Shown here piece after piece: positions 1-8,948 of a DNA stretch of 64,000 nucleotides; the first letter of the stretch is position 1, and every line of letters starts with the position of its first letter. Location of the stretch: the NCBI RefSeq assembly GCF_000261365.1, contig NZ_AJVC01000006.1, positions 62,001 through 126,000 on the forward strand, given 5' to 3'. The translations under genes were made by a program, and so were the position numbers. The stretch is from Herbaspirillum sp. GW103 (lineage in GTDB: Bacteria > Pseudomonadota > Gammaproteobacteria > Burkholderiales > Burkholderiaceae_D). The notes below the pieces were generated by a model. That model did not search any database. It was given only the letters and a program-made list of their open reading frames with translations, and was not told the origin of the DNA.

Positions 1-2
1 GG

Positions 3-101
3 CATGACCTCGCCGAGGACGCCGTCAAGATCGCGATCTACAACGAAGTCTCCCGCGTCTGGGCACTTCGCAACAATCCGCCATTGCGGCGGCTCCTCTG
101 A
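3..101 (+). CDS. C-terminal end of an unidentified protein (partial)
   Basis: The third frame is open from the window edge to a TGA at 99-101 and gives a 32-residue tail rich in charged and aliphatic residues (it begins HDLAEDAVKIAIYNEV and ends in RRLL). The stop lies nine bases before the next start, and the GAGGA overlapping it can serve as that gene's ribosome binding site, so the two are probably one transcript. Too little is present to identify the family. Confidence 0.5.
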   Translation, partial: HDLAEDAVKIAIYNEVSRVWALRNNPPLRRLL

Positions 102-110
102 GGAACCACC

Positions 111-539
111 ATGCCACATTCCCGCCGTCATGAAATCGCACATCAATTTGCAGAGGGCCTGGTTGCGCAGATGTTGCAGCGTTCCGGCAACGCCTTCTTT
201 CACGTCACGCCTTCCTGCTCCGGCGAGCACATTGATTTCCTGGTCAGCAAGGGAGATGACCTGTGTGGAATCGACGTCCGCTACGCAGAGCACAAGGATG
301 GCGTCGAGCAACTCTGGAACGAATGGAAACAGTACATTCGCGCCTGTCGCCCCAGACATGGCTCTGCGCTGGGCAGAACGATCAAGGCCATCCGGCCGGG
401 ACAACCGACACGGCCGGCAGATCCTGAGGTCCATCTGGTCGTGGTAACCGGCCGTGGCGACAGGATCTATGCGGAACAGACCATCGCACCGTTATTGACT
501 CCCGACGTACGCACGCATATTTCCGTGCTGGGTGAATGA
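111..539 (+). CDS. Hypothetical protein, 142 aa
   Basis: The ATG at 111 follows TGAGGAACCACC, which places a GAGGA site at good distance. I do not recognise the family. The middle of the protein reads GEHIDFLVSKGDDLCGIDVRY. That is a beta-hairpin with acidic residues similar in spacing to the core of PD-(D/E)xK nuclease folds, but the usual lysine is an arginine, so this is only a speculation. The C-terminal third has a clear beta strand (HLVVVTG). No signal peptide or membrane segment is seen. It is probably cotranscribed with the gene ending at 101. Confidence 0.6.
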   Translation: MPHSRRHEIAHQFAEGLVAQMLQRSGNAFFHVTPSCSGEHIDFLVSKGDDLCGIDVRYAEHKDGVEQLWNEWKQYIRACRPRHGSALGRTIKAIRPGQPTRPADPEVHLVVVTGRGDRIYAEQTIAPLLTPDVRTHISVLGE

Positions 540-547
540 GGCCAGCC

Positions 548-1429
548 CTATCCCCTCACCCACCCCATCGGCCCCACCCCCATCACCTGCTTGAACACCC
601 GGCTGAAGTGACTCTGGTCGGCAAACCCGCATTCCAGCGCAACGAGCGACATGCTCTTGTCGCCCTCGCGCAGCAGACGGCAGGCCAGAGCGATGCGCTG
701 GCGCTGCAGCCAGGCATGCGGGGGCAAGCCGAAGCTGAGCTTGAAGGCGCGTGAGAAATGCGCGCGCGACAGCCCGCATTGCGCCGCCAGCTCGGCCAGG
801 CGCACCGGCTGCCCCAGATGCGCCAGCATGTAGTCGCGCACCCGCACCTGCTGCCACCCGGCCAGGCGGCCGCCGCTGCGCGCCAAGGGCTGGCCGCCGT
901 AACGCTGCGCCAGATGGGTATGCAGGGCCAGCATGACGCTGTCGACAAAGACCGTATCACCCTGTTCGCCCTGCTCGACCTGTCCGGCCGCCTCCCCCAG
1001 CATCGGCAACATGGCCTGGACCAGATGCCAGACCACCGGATCGCGTACGCCCTGCCGCTGTTGCAGCAGGCCAATGCGCCGACCATGCTCCTCGCTCCAG
1101 CGCTCCAGCGTGGTACGCGGCAACTGCAGGCGCACGTTGTCGTAGCCCGAGAGATGCTGGCAACGCCACTGCTCGCGCAGGTCGGTAATGGCCATCTCCC
1201 CCAGGCGGTGGCCACCGGCATGCACCAGCTGCCCGGCGCGCCAGAGCTTGTGATGGCGAAAATCCTGCAACTGCACGATGACCGAAAAGGCATCCTCGCC
1301 GGGAATGTCGATCACCGGCGCGACACCTGCCGGGACGCCCCCGGCAGGCGACTGGGTCGCACGTGCCAGGAGGATGTCGTCCTGCAGACGAATGCGCTTC
1401 ATGAATCGCTGGGAGATGGGCTGGATCAC
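548..1429 (-). CDS. AraC-family transcriptional regulator
   Basis: The protein has about 293 residues. The last ~100 hold the double helix-turn-helix of the AraC/XylS family: LAELAAQCGLSRAHFSRAF is the first HTH and ALECGFADQSHFSRVFK the second, followed by the typical G-P-x-x-W ending. The N-terminal ~180 residues are a divergent ligand or dimerisation domain without a recognisable effector. The start is uncertain: the longest frame begins with GTG at 1429, and an ATG at 1402 (MKRIRL) is the alternative. Neither has a strong ribosome binding site. It stands alone and converges on the small gene ending at 539; its target is unknown. Confidence 0.85.
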   Translation of the reverse strand: MIQPISQRFMKRIRLQDDILLARATQSPAGGVPAGVAPVIDIPGEDAFSVIVQLQDFRHHKLWRAGQLVHAGGHRLGEMAITDLREQWRCQHLSGYDNVRLQLPRTTLERWSEEHGRRIGLLQQRQGVRDPVVWHLVQAMLPMLGEAAGQVEQGEQGDTVFVDSVMLALHTHLAQRYGGQPLARSGGRLAGWQQVRVRDYMLAHLGQPVRLAELAAQCGLSRAHFSRAFKLSFGLPPHAWLQRQRIALACRLLREGDKSMSLVALECGFADQSHFSRVFKQVMGVGPMGWVRG

Positions 1430-1522
1430 GCGAAAAATCGGTCAAAGTGAATAAAAAAACAACAATCCGCTCCAGCCGCCGCCCACAGGCCGGCGCATCC
1501 GAAGCTGGGTGAAGGAAAACGC

Positions 1523-1556
1523 AAAAAAGGCAGAGCCGTCAAGCTCTGCCTTTTTC
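1523..1556. terminator. Bidirectional rho-independent terminator
   Basis: GGCAGAGC and GCTCTGCC form a perfect 8-bp stem with a six-base loop at 1529-1550. It is flanked by A6 on the left and T5 on the right, so it works on both strands. It lies just after the minus-strand Dps gene. Confidence 0.85.
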
Positions 1557-1575
1557 CAGTCCCGGCCTACAGGAC

Positions 1576-2109
1576 TCACATCGAAGTGCGCCCCGATTCG
1601 AACAGGAACCAGGCCCGCTGCTCGGCCTCGTCGATCCAGTTCTCCAGCAGGCTGGCCGTGGCCACGTCGCCATGCTCGTCGCACAGCGCGTGGGTGGCCA
1701 GCATGAAACCGACCAGGCGCAGATTGTCTTCGCGCAGTTCGGCCAGCATGTCGGAGGGCGTGACGAAATCGGCATCGTTGTCGGCCAGTCGCTGCAGCCG
1801 GCCGACATGGCCGGTGGAACGCAGCGTGGTCGCGCCGATCTTGCGGACCCGCTCGGCCACCGCATCGGTGATGGCGATGATCTGCTGCGCCTGGTCGTCC
1901 AGCAGCAGGTGGTAGTCACGGAAGTGCGGGCCGGACATGTGCCAGTGGAAATTCTTGGTCTTCAGGTACAGCGCGAAGATATCCGCCAGCAACATGGTCA
2001 GCGCCCCGCCGATTTCCTGCGTGGCCAGCGCCGAAAGTGCGCCGGGCGTGGCCAGCGGCGCCAGCCGGCGCTTTTCCAGCTGCTGGCGTTGGGTTGCGTC
2101 CAGGCTCAT
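1576..2109 (-). CDS. dps: Dps-family DNA-binding ferritin-like protein
   Basis: The protein has 177 aa, a usual Dps length. It carries the family ferroxidase signature: KNFHWHMSGPHFRDYH near residues 50-65 and the D-x-x-x-E region that follows (LLLDDQAQQI). Dps dodecamers oxidise and store iron with hydrogen peroxide and protect DNA in starvation and oxidative stress. The ATG at 2109 was chosen over a longer frame to 2352 because the extra 81 residues are a shadow of the next gene. It starts five bases after the upstream hydrolase gene ends, so the two are probably cotranscribed. A terminator follows. Confidence 0.92.
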   Translation of the reverse strand: MSLDATQRQQLEKRRLAPLATPGALSALATQEIGGALTMLLADIFALYLKTKNFHWHMSGPHFRDYHLLLDDQAQQIIAITDAVAERVRKIGATTLRSTGHVGRLQRLADNDADFVTPSDMLAELREDNLRLVGFMLATHALCDEHGDVATASLLENWIDEAEQRAWFLFESGRTSM

Positions 2110-2114
2110 GGTGC

Positions 2115-2942
2115 TCACCCCTTCAGGAAGGCCAGCAGGTCTTCGTTGATCTGATCCTTGTGGGTGGCGCACAGGGCGTGCGGTGCACCGCCGTAGATCT
2201 TCAGCTGTGCCCCCGGCACCATCTCGGCCACCAGCTTGCCGGTGGTCTGGAAGGGCACGACCTGGTCGTCGTCGCCGTGGATCACCAGGGTCGGGAAGTT
2301 GAATTTCTTGATGTCTGCCCGGAAATCGGTGCCGGAGAAGGCCGTCACGCAATCCAGCGTGCCCTTGAGCGAAGCCAGCATGGCGATGTTGAAGGTCTGT
2401 GCCAGCACGCCCGCGCTGACCGCATTGGCCTTGCCGGGACGATTGGTGCCGAAGAAGACCGCCGCGAAATCGCTGATGAATTGCGCACGATCCTTCAACA
2501 GCCCTTCCTTGATACCGGCGAAGACCTCGGCCGGTACGCCCTGCGGGAAGTCCGGGGCCTGGCCGAAGATCGGCGTGACCGCACCCAGCAGTGCCGCCTT
2601 GGCCACGCGCTGGCTGCCGTGGCGACCAATGTAGCGGGCCACGTCGCCACCGCCCATGGAGAAGCCGACCAGGGTGGCGCCCTGCAGGTCCAGCTTGTTC
2701 ATCAGCTCGGCCAGGTCGTCGGCGAAGGTGTCGTAGTCATAGCCGCTCCAGGGCTGGCCGGAACGACCGAAACCACGGCGGTCATAGGCGATGACGCGAT
2801 AGCCGCGCTCGGCCAGGAAGTTCATCTGGTATTCCCACATGTCGCCATCCAGCGGCCAGCCGTGGCCGAAGACGACCGGTTGGCCGCTGCCCCAGTCCTT
2901 GTAATAGATTTCAGTACCGTCGCGGGTGGTGAGGGTGCTCAT
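2115..2942 (-). CDS. Alpha/beta hydrolase, cofactor-free haloperoxidase/perhydrolase type
   Basis: The protein has 275 aa. The nucleophile elbow is GFSMGGGD near residue 97. The oxyanion segment is [10 protein letters not shown] near 28, with the following [18 protein letters not shown] typical of non-heme chloroperoxidases and arylesterases. The acid is in [10 protein letters not shown] and the histidine in [11 protein letters not shown]. The ATG at 2942 has AAGGAG seven bases upstream. Such enzymes hydrolyse esters and can form peracids; the natural substrate is unknown. It is followed by Dps, which suggests a stress-related unit, though this is inference. Confidence 0.88.
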   Translation of the reverse strand: MSTLTTRDGTEIYYKDWGSGQPVVFGHGWPLDGDMWEYQMNFLAERGYRVIAYDRRGFGRSGQPWSGYDYDTFADDLAELMNKLDLQGATLVGFSMGGGDVARYIGRHGSQRVAKAALLGAVTPIFGQAPDFPQGVPAEVFAGIKEGLLKDRAQFISDFAAVFFGTNRPGKANAVSAGVLAQTFNIAMLASLKGTLDCVTAFSGTDFRADIKKFNFPTLVIHGDDDQVVPFQTTGKLVAEMVPGAQLKIYGGAPHALCATHKDQINEDLLAFLKG

Positions 2943-3008
2943 GGTGTGACTCCTTGTGAAGTAATGTGGACGTTGCCGCTTGCGCGGCCAGCGTGCAGGG
3001 GGACAGCA

Positions 3009-3030
3009 GCCGCCCTGCATGCAGGGCGGC
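3009..3030. other. Perfect 22-bp palindrome between DoxX and hydrolase genes
   Basis: GCCGCCCTGCA is followed immediately by its exact reverse complement. There is no T-run on either side, so it is not a standard terminator. It lies in the 135-bp gap between two minus-strand genes and may act as an mRNA stability or attenuation hairpin, or as a protein-binding site. Confidence 0.6.
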
Positions 3031-3077
3031 TTGAGAACAGGGATGGGACGACACCGACCGCCGTGGCCGGGCAGCTC

Positions 3078-3500
3078 CTAAGGCTGCGCCGCAGCCTGGC
3101 CCAGCCGCCACTGGCCGGGACCGCACAACGCGATGGCCGTGAAGATCACCAGCAGCAGCCAGCCGAACTGGCCCTCGGCAATGCTCCAGTCAGGATGCAC
3201 CGCCAGCATGGCCACCAGCAGTACCCCGATGACGGGCAGGCAGGCCAGGCGGGTGAAGAGGCCCAGGGCGATGAGCACCGGGCACAGCGCCTCGGCCAGG
3301 ATGGCCGACCAGAGCGAGACCGTCGGGCCCAGGCCGAAGGGGTCTTCGATGACGGTCAGCTCATGGGCGTAATGGGTGAGCTTGGGCAGTCCATGCACGT
3401 AGAAGAGCATGAAGCTGCCCGCCACACGCAGGAACAACAGCCCCACGTCCAGGGGCGGGACCGGCAAACCCGGCCGGCGGGCGGGATGGCGCGTTTGCAT
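3078..3500 (-). CDS. DoxX-family integral membrane protein
   Basis: The protein has 140 aa with four predicted membrane helices. The first carries the DoxX signature (GLLFLRVAGSFMLFYVHGLPK) and the third the acidic AEALCPVLIALGL segment. DoxX/SURF4-type proteins are small membrane proteins of poorly known function, often linked to redox stress. It lies 12 bases after the amidohydrolase gene on the same strand, so the two are probably cotranscribed. No role can be assigned from sequence alone. Confidence 0.88.
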   Translation of the reverse strand: MQTRHPARRPGLPVPPLDVGLLFLRVAGSFMLFYVHGLPKLTHYAHELTVIEDPFGLGPTVSLWSAILAEALCPVLIALGLFTRLACLPVIGVLLVAMLAVHPDWSIAEGQFGWLLLVIFTAIALCGPGQWRLGQAAAQP

Positions 3501-3512
3501 GATCGGCTCCCG

Positions 3513-5396
3513 TCAGAACGCAAAGCAACTGCAACCCAACGCGCCCCAGAATCCGGCGAAATTGGACACCGGAACGCTGGACTTGCGCGCCACGTCATGC
3601 GCATGTCCATGGACACCACAGGAGCCCGCGCAGGCATGCGGCAGCGCGGTCTTCTTCTGGCGGGCGGCATCGCCCCCGGCAACGGCGCGGTAGTGCCCCG
3701 GCACCTTGGCCACCGGCGACCACTCGGGCAAGACCGGGATCTCGCCGGGTCCGTAGGAGGAGAACGGCCCGGCACCATAGACCACCTTGCCATCGACCAC
3801 GGTCATGAGCGATTCGATGGCCTTGATCTGGTCTTCATGCACGCTGAAGAAGTCCGCCGACAGCACCGCCAGGTCGGCCAGCTGGCCGGCCCGGATGCGG
3901 CCTTTTTTTGCCTGTTCGCTGGAGAACCAGGCGCTGCCTGCGGTCCACAGTTCCAGTGCAGTTTCGCGAGGTAACCTGCCAGTTGACCGGTACAGTTGGG
4001 TGCCGCCAACAGTACGGCCGGAGACCAACCAGTACAGTGCCGTCCAGGGGTTGTAGCTGGCCACGCGGGTGGCATCGGTACCGGCGCCGACTGGCACGCC
4101 CATCTCCAGCATCTTGGCGATCGGGGGCGTGTGCTCGGCAGCATCGCTACCGTAGCGGTCGATGAAGTACTCGCCCTGGAAGGCCATGCGATGCTGGATG
4201 GCGATGCCGCCGCCCAGCGCCTTGACGCGCTCGATGTTGCGCTCGGTGATGGTCTCGGCGTGGTCGAACATCCAGTGCAGGCCATCGAAGGGAATGTCGC
4301 GGTTGACCTTCTCGAACACGTCGAGCATGCGCGCGATCGATTCGTCATAGGTGGCATGCAGGCGGAATGGCCAGCGATTGGACACCAGATGACGCACCAC
4401 GCGCTCCAGTTCCTCTTCCATGCCCTCGGCCAGGTCGGGGCGCGGCTCCAGGAAGTCCTCGAAGTCGGCGGCGGAAAACACCAGCATTTCACCTGCGCCG
4501 TTATGGCGCAGGAAATCGTCGCCGTCACCCGGCTTGACCAGGCCGGTCCACTTCTGGAAATCGGCCAGCTCACCGCCCTTGTTCTGCGTGAACAGGTTGT
4601 AGGCAATGCGGATGGTCAACTGGCCCTCGGCGGCCAGCTTGTTGATGATCTGGTAGTCATCCGGGTAGTTCTGGAAACCGCCGCCGGCATCGATGGCGCT
4701 GGTCACGCCCAGGCGGTTCAACTCGCGCATGAACTGGCGGGTCGAGTTGACCTGGTATTCCTGAGGCAGGGTCGGTCCCTTGGCCAGGGTGGCATACAGG
4801 ATCATGGCATTGGGACGGGCGATCAGCATGCCGGTCGGGTTGCCCGAGGCATCGCGCACGATCTCGCCGCCCGGGGGATTGGGCGTGTCCCTGGTGTAGC
4901 CGACGGCCTGCAACGCGGCGCGGTTGAGCAGGGCGCGGTCATACAGGTGTAGCACGAAGACCGGGGTATCGGGCGCGGCGGCGTTCAATTCTTCCAGCGT
5001 GGGCATGCGCTTTTCGGCGAACTGGAATTCGGTCCAGCCGCCCACCACACGCACCCATTGCGGATGCGGAGTACGCGCGGCCTGGTCCTTCAACATGCGC
5101 AGCGCATCGGCCAGCGAGGGCACGCCTTCCCAGCGCAGTTCCAGGTTGTAGTTCAGGCCACCGCGAATGAGGTGCAGGTGGGAGTCATTCAGGCCGGGGA
5201 TGACGGTGCGCCCGCCCAGGTCGATGACCTGGGTGGTGGCTTGTTTCAGACGCATCACGTCGGCGGCGCTGCCGACTTCGAGGAATTTTCCGCCGCCGAT
5301 GGCAAGGGCCTCGGCGATGGGGTTTTGCTTGTCGACGGTGTGGATCTTGCCGTTCAAGAGGATCAGATCAGGGGTCACGCTGGTTGCGGTCATCAT
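3513..5396 (-). CDS. YtcJ-type amidohydrolase
   Basis: A large member (~627 aa) of the amidohydrolase_3 family. It opens with the small beta domain (DLILLNGKIHTVD), then the HxH metal motif in NDSHLHL near residue 75, an HATYD histidine, HWMFDHAE, and the late aspartate in GAGTDATRV. Substrates of this family are rarely known; N-acyl or formamide compounds are typical. The start was placed at the ATG pair at 5396/5393 because GGAG lies just upstream; an ATG at 5411 extends it by five residues. The C-terminus carries an unusual ~45-residue tail rich in cysteine and histidine (HACAGSCGVHGHAH) that ends ALGCSCFAF. It heads a minus-strand group with DoxX and the hydrolase. Confidence 0.88.
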   Translation of the reverse strand: MMTATSVTPDLILLNGKIHTVDKQNPIAEALAIGGGKFLEVGSAADVMRLKQATTQVIDLGGRTVIPGLNDSHLHLIRGGLNYNLELRWEGVPSLADALRMLKDQAARTPHPQWVRVVGGWTEFQFAEKRMPTLEELNAAAPDTPVFVLHLYDRALLNRAALQAVGYTRDTPNPPGGEIVRDASGNPTGMLIARPNAMILYATLAKGPTLPQEYQVNSTRQFMRELNRLGVTSAIDAGGGFQNYPDDYQIINKLAAEGQLTIRIAYNLFTQNKGGELADFQKWTGLVKPGDGDDFLRHNGAGEMLVFSAADFEDFLEPRPDLAEGMEEELERVVRHLVSNRWPFRLHATYDESIARMLDVFEKVNRDIPFDGLHWMFDHAETITERNIERVKALGGGIAIQHRMAFQGEYFIDRYGSDAAEHTPPIAKMLEMGVPVGAGTDATRVASYNPWTALYWLVSGRTVGGTQLYRSTGRLPRETALELWTAGSAWFSSEQAKKGRIRAGQLADLAVLSADFFSVHEDQIKAIESLMTVVDGKVVYGAGPFSSYGPGEIPVLPEWSPVAKVPGHYRAVAGGDAARQKKTALPHACAGSCGVHGHAHDVARKSSVPVSNFAGFWGALGCSCFAF

Positions 5397-5687
5397 GGAG
5401 GCTCCGGGCATGGACTAAGGCGATGGAGAGGGCGAATTGCGCAGGTAGTGAGGCCGCTTGCCGCGAACTGCTCATCCCCTGCGCTTTTGTTGATGCTTTT
5501 ATCGGTGTTTGCAGTGTGCAAAAACGCACAGCCAGCGTCTAGCTATACGAACAGATAATGGCAGCGCTCCCCCCGCTTGCCTATGATCGCCTCCGGCAGC
5601 CTCGCTCCCGCTGTCCACCGGTCTGCTTCGCCGCTCCCGCCGCCAGGCCGGCACACTCCTCCACCATCATCCACCTACGGAATCATC
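5397..5687. promoter_or_regulatory. Divergent intergenic region, amidohydrolase / isochorismatase
   Basis: This 291-bp gap separates two outward-reading genes and must hold both promoters. The left half near 5480-5560 is AT-richer than the surroundings. I see no strong inverted repeat or confident -35/-10 pair. The ORF continuing upstream of 5688 is proline/serine-rich and looks non-coding. Confidence 0.4.
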
Positions 5688-6377
5688 ATGACCACCAATA
5701 CCAAGCTCGACGTGCTGACCCCGACCAACTGTCAGTTCATCATCATCGACCATCAGCCGCAGATGGCTTTCGGCGTGCAATCGATGGACCGCCAGGCACT
5801 GAAGAACAACGTCGTCGCCCTGGCCAAGTCGGCCAAGGTGTTCAACATCCCCACCGTCATCACCACCGTGGAAACCCAGGGCTTCTCCGGCTACACCTAT
5901 CCGGAACTGCTGTCGGTGTTCCCCGAGCACGACATCCTGGAGCGTACCTCCATGAACTCCTGGGACGACCAGAAGGTGCGCGACGCCCTCAAGGCCAACG
6001 GCAAGAAGAAGGTGGTCGTGGCGGGTCTGTGGACCGAGGTCTGCAACAACAGCTTCGCCCTGTGCGCCATGGCCGAAGGCGACTACGAGATCTACATGGT
6101 GGCCGACGCTTCCGGCGGCACCTCCAAGGAAGCCCATGACTACGCCATGCAGCGCATGATCCAGGCCGGCGTCATCCCCGTGACCTGGCAACAGGTGATG
6201 CTGGAATGGCAGCGTGACTGGGCCCGCAAGGAAACCTACAGCGCTGTCATGGACATCGTGCGCGAGCACTCCGGCGCCTACGGCATGGGTGTGGACTACG
6301 CCTACACCATGGTGCACAAGGCCGAACAGCGCCCGCACGGCAACCAGAAGACCCTGGCCCCGGTCCCGGCCAAGTAA
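5688..6377 (+). CDS. Isochorismatase-fold cysteine hydrolase (YcaC-like)
   Basis: The protein has 229 aa. The fold is recognised by the early aspartate in FIIIDHQPQMAFGV near residue 20, the central lysine/serine region ERTSMNSWDD, and the catalytic cysteine in GLWTEVCNNSFAL near residue 118. YcaC-like members are hydrolases of unknown substrate; true isochorismatases are unlikely in this context. The ATG at 5688 (MTTNTKLDVL) was chosen over 5577 because the upstream 37 residues are low-complexity. It is divergent from the amidohydrolase, and the pairing suggests a shared catabolic pathway for an amide-type compound. Confidence 0.88.
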   Translation: MTTNTKLDVLTPTNCQFIIIDHQPQMAFGVQSMDRQALKNNVVALAKSAKVFNIPTVITTVETQGFSGYTYPELLSVFPEHDILERTSMNSWDDQKVRDALKANGKKKVVVAGLWTEVCNNSFALCAMAEGDYEIYMVADASGGTSKEAHDYAMQRMIQAGVIPVTWQQVMLEWQRDWARKETYSAVMDIVREHSGAYGMGVDYAYTMVHKAEQRPHGNQKTLAPVPAK

Positions 6378-6461
6378 GCGCCCGCAGCCACTGGCGCCGC
6401 CGCCCTGCAGCCGTCGATCGGCCGGAGGCGGCGGCGCCCCACCTTCATGAGGAGCCGGGCC

Positions 6462-6629
6462 ATGTCCGCTTATCTGATTTCACTGGGGGCCGGCATCCTG
6501 ATCGGTCTCGTCTATGCGCTCTTCAAGGTGCGCTCACCGGCGCCACCGGGCATCGCCCTGATCGGCCTGCTGGGCATGGTGCTGGCCGAGCGCCTGGTCA
6601 ACGGCCTGGGGCCCCTGCTGGGCCATTGA
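6462..6629 (+). CDS. XapX domain protein (first copy)
   Basis: The protein has 55 aa. Two hydrophobic helices flank the hallmark KVRSPAPPGIALIGLLGM. The ATG at 6462 has an AGGAG about ten bases upstream; the frame could open at 6447. XapX (DUF1427) proteins are tiny membrane proteins of unknown function. It is followed 14 bases later by a second, similar copy, so this looks like a tandem duplication. It probably shares a transcript with the isochorismatase-fold gene. Confidence 0.85.
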   Translation: MSAYLISLGAGILIGLVYALFKVRSPAPPGIALIGLLGMVLAERLVNGLGPLLGH

Positions 6630-6643
6630 TTCCTGGAGTACGC

Positions 6644-6886
6644 ATGAAACCCTATCTGATCTCCCTCCTGATGGGCCTGCTGGCCGGACTGATCTATGCC
6701 GCCCTGCACGTGCAGTCGCCGGCTCCGCCCATCATCGCCCTGCTCGGTTTGCTGGGCATGCTCATCGGCGAACAACTGGTCCCCATCGCGCGTCGCAAGC
6801 TGGCCGGGGAAGCGCTGACGGCGTCCTGGTTCCACCGCGAGTGCATGCCCAAGATCACCGGCACGCCACCGCCGGACCAGCAGTAG
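6644..6886 (+). CDS. XapX domain protein (second copy)
   Basis: The protein has 80 aa with the same two-helix core (HVQSPAPPIIALLGLLGML) plus a ~30-residue soluble tail containing WFHRECMPKITG, which the first copy lacks. A TGGAG site precedes the ATG at 6644. The two copies match at most core positions, which supports gene duplication and then divergence of the C-terminus. Function is unknown. Confidence 0.85.
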   Translation: MKPYLISLLMGLLAGLIYAALHVQSPAPPIIALLGLLGMLIGEQLVPIARRKLAGEALTASWFHRECMPKITGTPPPDQQ

Positions 6887-6936
6887 GCCAGGTATCGCAG
6901 GCCACAGCGCTGACGATGATGAGCCAGGGGGAGACC

Positions 6937-7314
6937 ATGCCCGCATCACACCGCCCCATCGCCGTGATCGATGACGATCCCGGCGTTCGCACAGCGCTGT
7001 GCAACCTGCTGGACTCCGCCGGCCACCGTCATTGCAGTTTCGATTGCGGCGAGGATTTTCTCTCCAGTACCTGCCTGCCCGTGGCGGGCTGCGCCATCGT
7101 CGATCTGAACCTGCCGAGGATGAGCGGTTTCGAACTGGCCGAGCAATTGCGCCTGCTGCGACCGGACCTGCCGCTGCTGTTGCTGTCGGCGCAGGCCACG
7201 GCACTGCAGCAACAGCGCGCCACTGCCATGGGGATCGCACTGCTGGCCAAGCCGGTCGATGCCGATACCCTGCTGGTACTCCTGACGGCCACCCGGCTCT
7301 ACGGACCACCCTGA
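6937..7314 (+). CDS. Single-domain response regulator (receiver only)
   Basis: The protein has 125 aa. The acidic pocket is VIDDDP at residues 11-15, the phosphoacceptor aspartate is in IVDLNLPRMSG near 55, and the conserved lysine is in LAKPVD near 105. No output domain follows. AGGGGGAGACC precedes the ATG at 6937, which rules out the longer frame from 6841. It lies 62 bases before a histidine kinase gene and is probably its partner, as a phosphate shuttle or sink. Confidence 0.88.
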   Translation: MPASHRPIAVIDDDPGVRTALCNLLDSAGHRHCSFDCGEDFLSSTCLPVAGCAIVDLNLPRMSGFELAEQLRLLRPDLPLLLLSAQATALQQQRATAMGIALLAKPVDADTLLVLLTATRLYGPP

Positions 7315-7376
7315 CACCCTGACCGGCAATGCGGCACAATGCGCCCTTGAGCCCACATTCATGCCAGGAGAATCCC

Positions 7377-8930
7377 TTGCCGTCCGACCCGCGTCCCGCC
7401 GACGACGATGCCCTGCTGCAAACCCTGTGCGAACTGTCGGCGCTGCTCGACCCTGTCCTGCTCAAGCCGGCCATCACACGTGCCCTCTGCCAGCTTGCCG
7501 GCGCGCGGCGCTGCCTGCTGGTGCGCCATGAAGCAGGCCTGGACCTGATCGAGGCCGAGGCACGGCGTGACGGACTGGAGGTCTGCAACAGCCAGCGCTA
7601 CTGCATTGCCGGACCGGATGATCTGCAGGCGGCACTGACGCTGATCCTGAGTCATCGTGGCCAGTCGCATGGCGCACTGCTGCTGTTTTATGACGATGCG
7701 CCCGGCCAGGCCATGACACGCTGCGCCCGCCACATCGCAGCACATGCCGCCGTGCTGCTGAGCAATGCCGCCGACCATGCCCGGGCCTTGCTGGAAAAGG
7801 AAATGCTGCTGTGCGCCGAGCGCGAGCTGCGCACCAGCCAGGAACTGCTCAAGCAGGGCGAACGTTTCAACCACGCCGGCAGCATGCGCTACCTGGTGCG
7901 CGAAGACCTGATGTTCTGCTCCGACGAACTGTGTCGCATCTATGGCCTGCCGCCGGGCCGCAACTGCATCACCTATGACGAGTTCGCAGCGCTCATGCAC
8001 CCCGATGACCGCCAGGAAGTGATCGACACCGTCAACGCCGCCGTCGCCATGGGTGGCACCATCCGCTTGGAGCACCGCATCTGCCGCCAGGATACCGGCG
8101 AAGTACGTACGCTCTCCGGCATCGGCAAGCCGGTGTGGGTCGACGGTACCTTTACCGAATACATGGGCACGGCCACCGATATCACCGTGCGGCGCCAGGC
8201 CGAGTACGCCATCCGCGCCGCCCAGGTGGACATGGAGCGCGTGGCGCGCGCCAACACGGCGGGCCAGCTGACGGCCTCCATCGCCCATGAGATCAACCAG
8301 CCGCTCATGTCCATCGTCTCCAATGCCGGCGCCAGCCTGCGCTGGCTGGACCGAAGCGCGCCTGAACTGGAGCATGCGCGTGCCAGCCTGCGCGACATCA
8401 TTAGCGAAGGCCAGCGCGCCGCCGGCATCATCAGCGGGCTGCAGAACCTGACCCGCAAGCACGCGACGCAATTCGAACGTATCGACCTGCACGCACTGAT
8501 CCGCCATATCCTGACGCTCTCGCGCAGCGAACTGGAGCAGCGCGACGTGCATCTGGTCCTCTCGCTCTCCCCTGCCGAGGTCCATGTGCTGGGGGATACG
8601 GTGCAGTTGCAGCAGGTACTGCTGAACCTGGTGGTCAATGCCATCGATGCCATGACCGGCGTGCCGGAAAACGCGCGCACCTTGAGCATCAGCACCACCT
8701 GCTGCAATGAACAGCGGGTCAAGGTGACGATACAGGACAGCGGTGCAGGCATCGCCCCCGAGGCCATGCCACGCATCTTCGACGCCTTCTACACCACCAA
8801 GGAAAACGGCATGGGCATGGGTCTGGCCATCTGCCGCTCCATCATCGAGACCCATCGCGGCCGCTTGCGCGTGACGGCGGCCTCGCCGCAAGGCAGCGCG
8901 TTCGGTTTCGACCTGCCGCGCGTGCCGTGA
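7377..8930 (+). CDS. Sensor histidine kinase with GAF-like and PAS domains
   Basis: About 517 aa, soluble (no membrane helix). Residues ~20-150 look like a GAF domain. A PAS fold covers ~165-285 and ends in the PAC-like TEYMGTATDITVRRQAE. HisKA has SIAHEINQPLMSIVSNAG with the phospho-histidine near 303. The HATPase carries NLVVNAIDAM, DSGAGI and GMGMGLAI. The HEINQPL form is typical of FixL/DctB-like kinases. The start is most likely the TTG at 7377, because AGGAG sits six bases before it; the ATG at 7329 has no such site. It is paired with the upstream receiver protein. Confidence 0.87.
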   Translation: MPSDPRPADDDALLQTLCELSALLDPVLLKPAITRALCQLAGARRCLLVRHEAGLDLIEAEARRDGLEVCNSQRYCIAGPDDLQAALTLILSHRGQSHGALLLFYDDAPGQAMTRCARHIAAHAAVLLSNAADHARALLEKEMLLCAERELRTSQELLKQGERFNHAGSMRYLVREDLMFCSDELCRIYGLPPGRNCITYDEFAALMHPDDRQEVIDTVNAAVAMGGTIRLEHRICRQDTGEVRTLSGIGKPVWVDGTFTEYMGTATDITVRRQAEYAIRAAQVDMERVARANTAGQLTASIAHEINQPLMSIVSNAGASLRWLDRSAPELEHARASLRDIISEGQRAAGIISGLQNLTRKHATQFERIDLHALIRHILTLSRSELEQRDVHLVLSLSPAEVHVLGDTVQLQQVLLNLVVNAIDAMTGVPENARTLSISTTCCNEQRVKVTIQDSGAGIAPEAMPRIFDAFYTTKENGMGMGLAICRSIIETHRGRLRVTAASPQGSAFGFDLPRVP

Positions 8931-8948
8931 TGCGATGTGGGCCGGCCG

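Noticed and set aside
1576-2352. Longer version of Dps with 81 extra N-terminal residues
   Set aside because: The extra residues are the shadow of the hydrolase gene; the 177-aa form has the normal family length.
3009-3030. Palindrome as a rho-independent terminator
   Set aside because: There is no T-tract on either strand and the loop would be very small.
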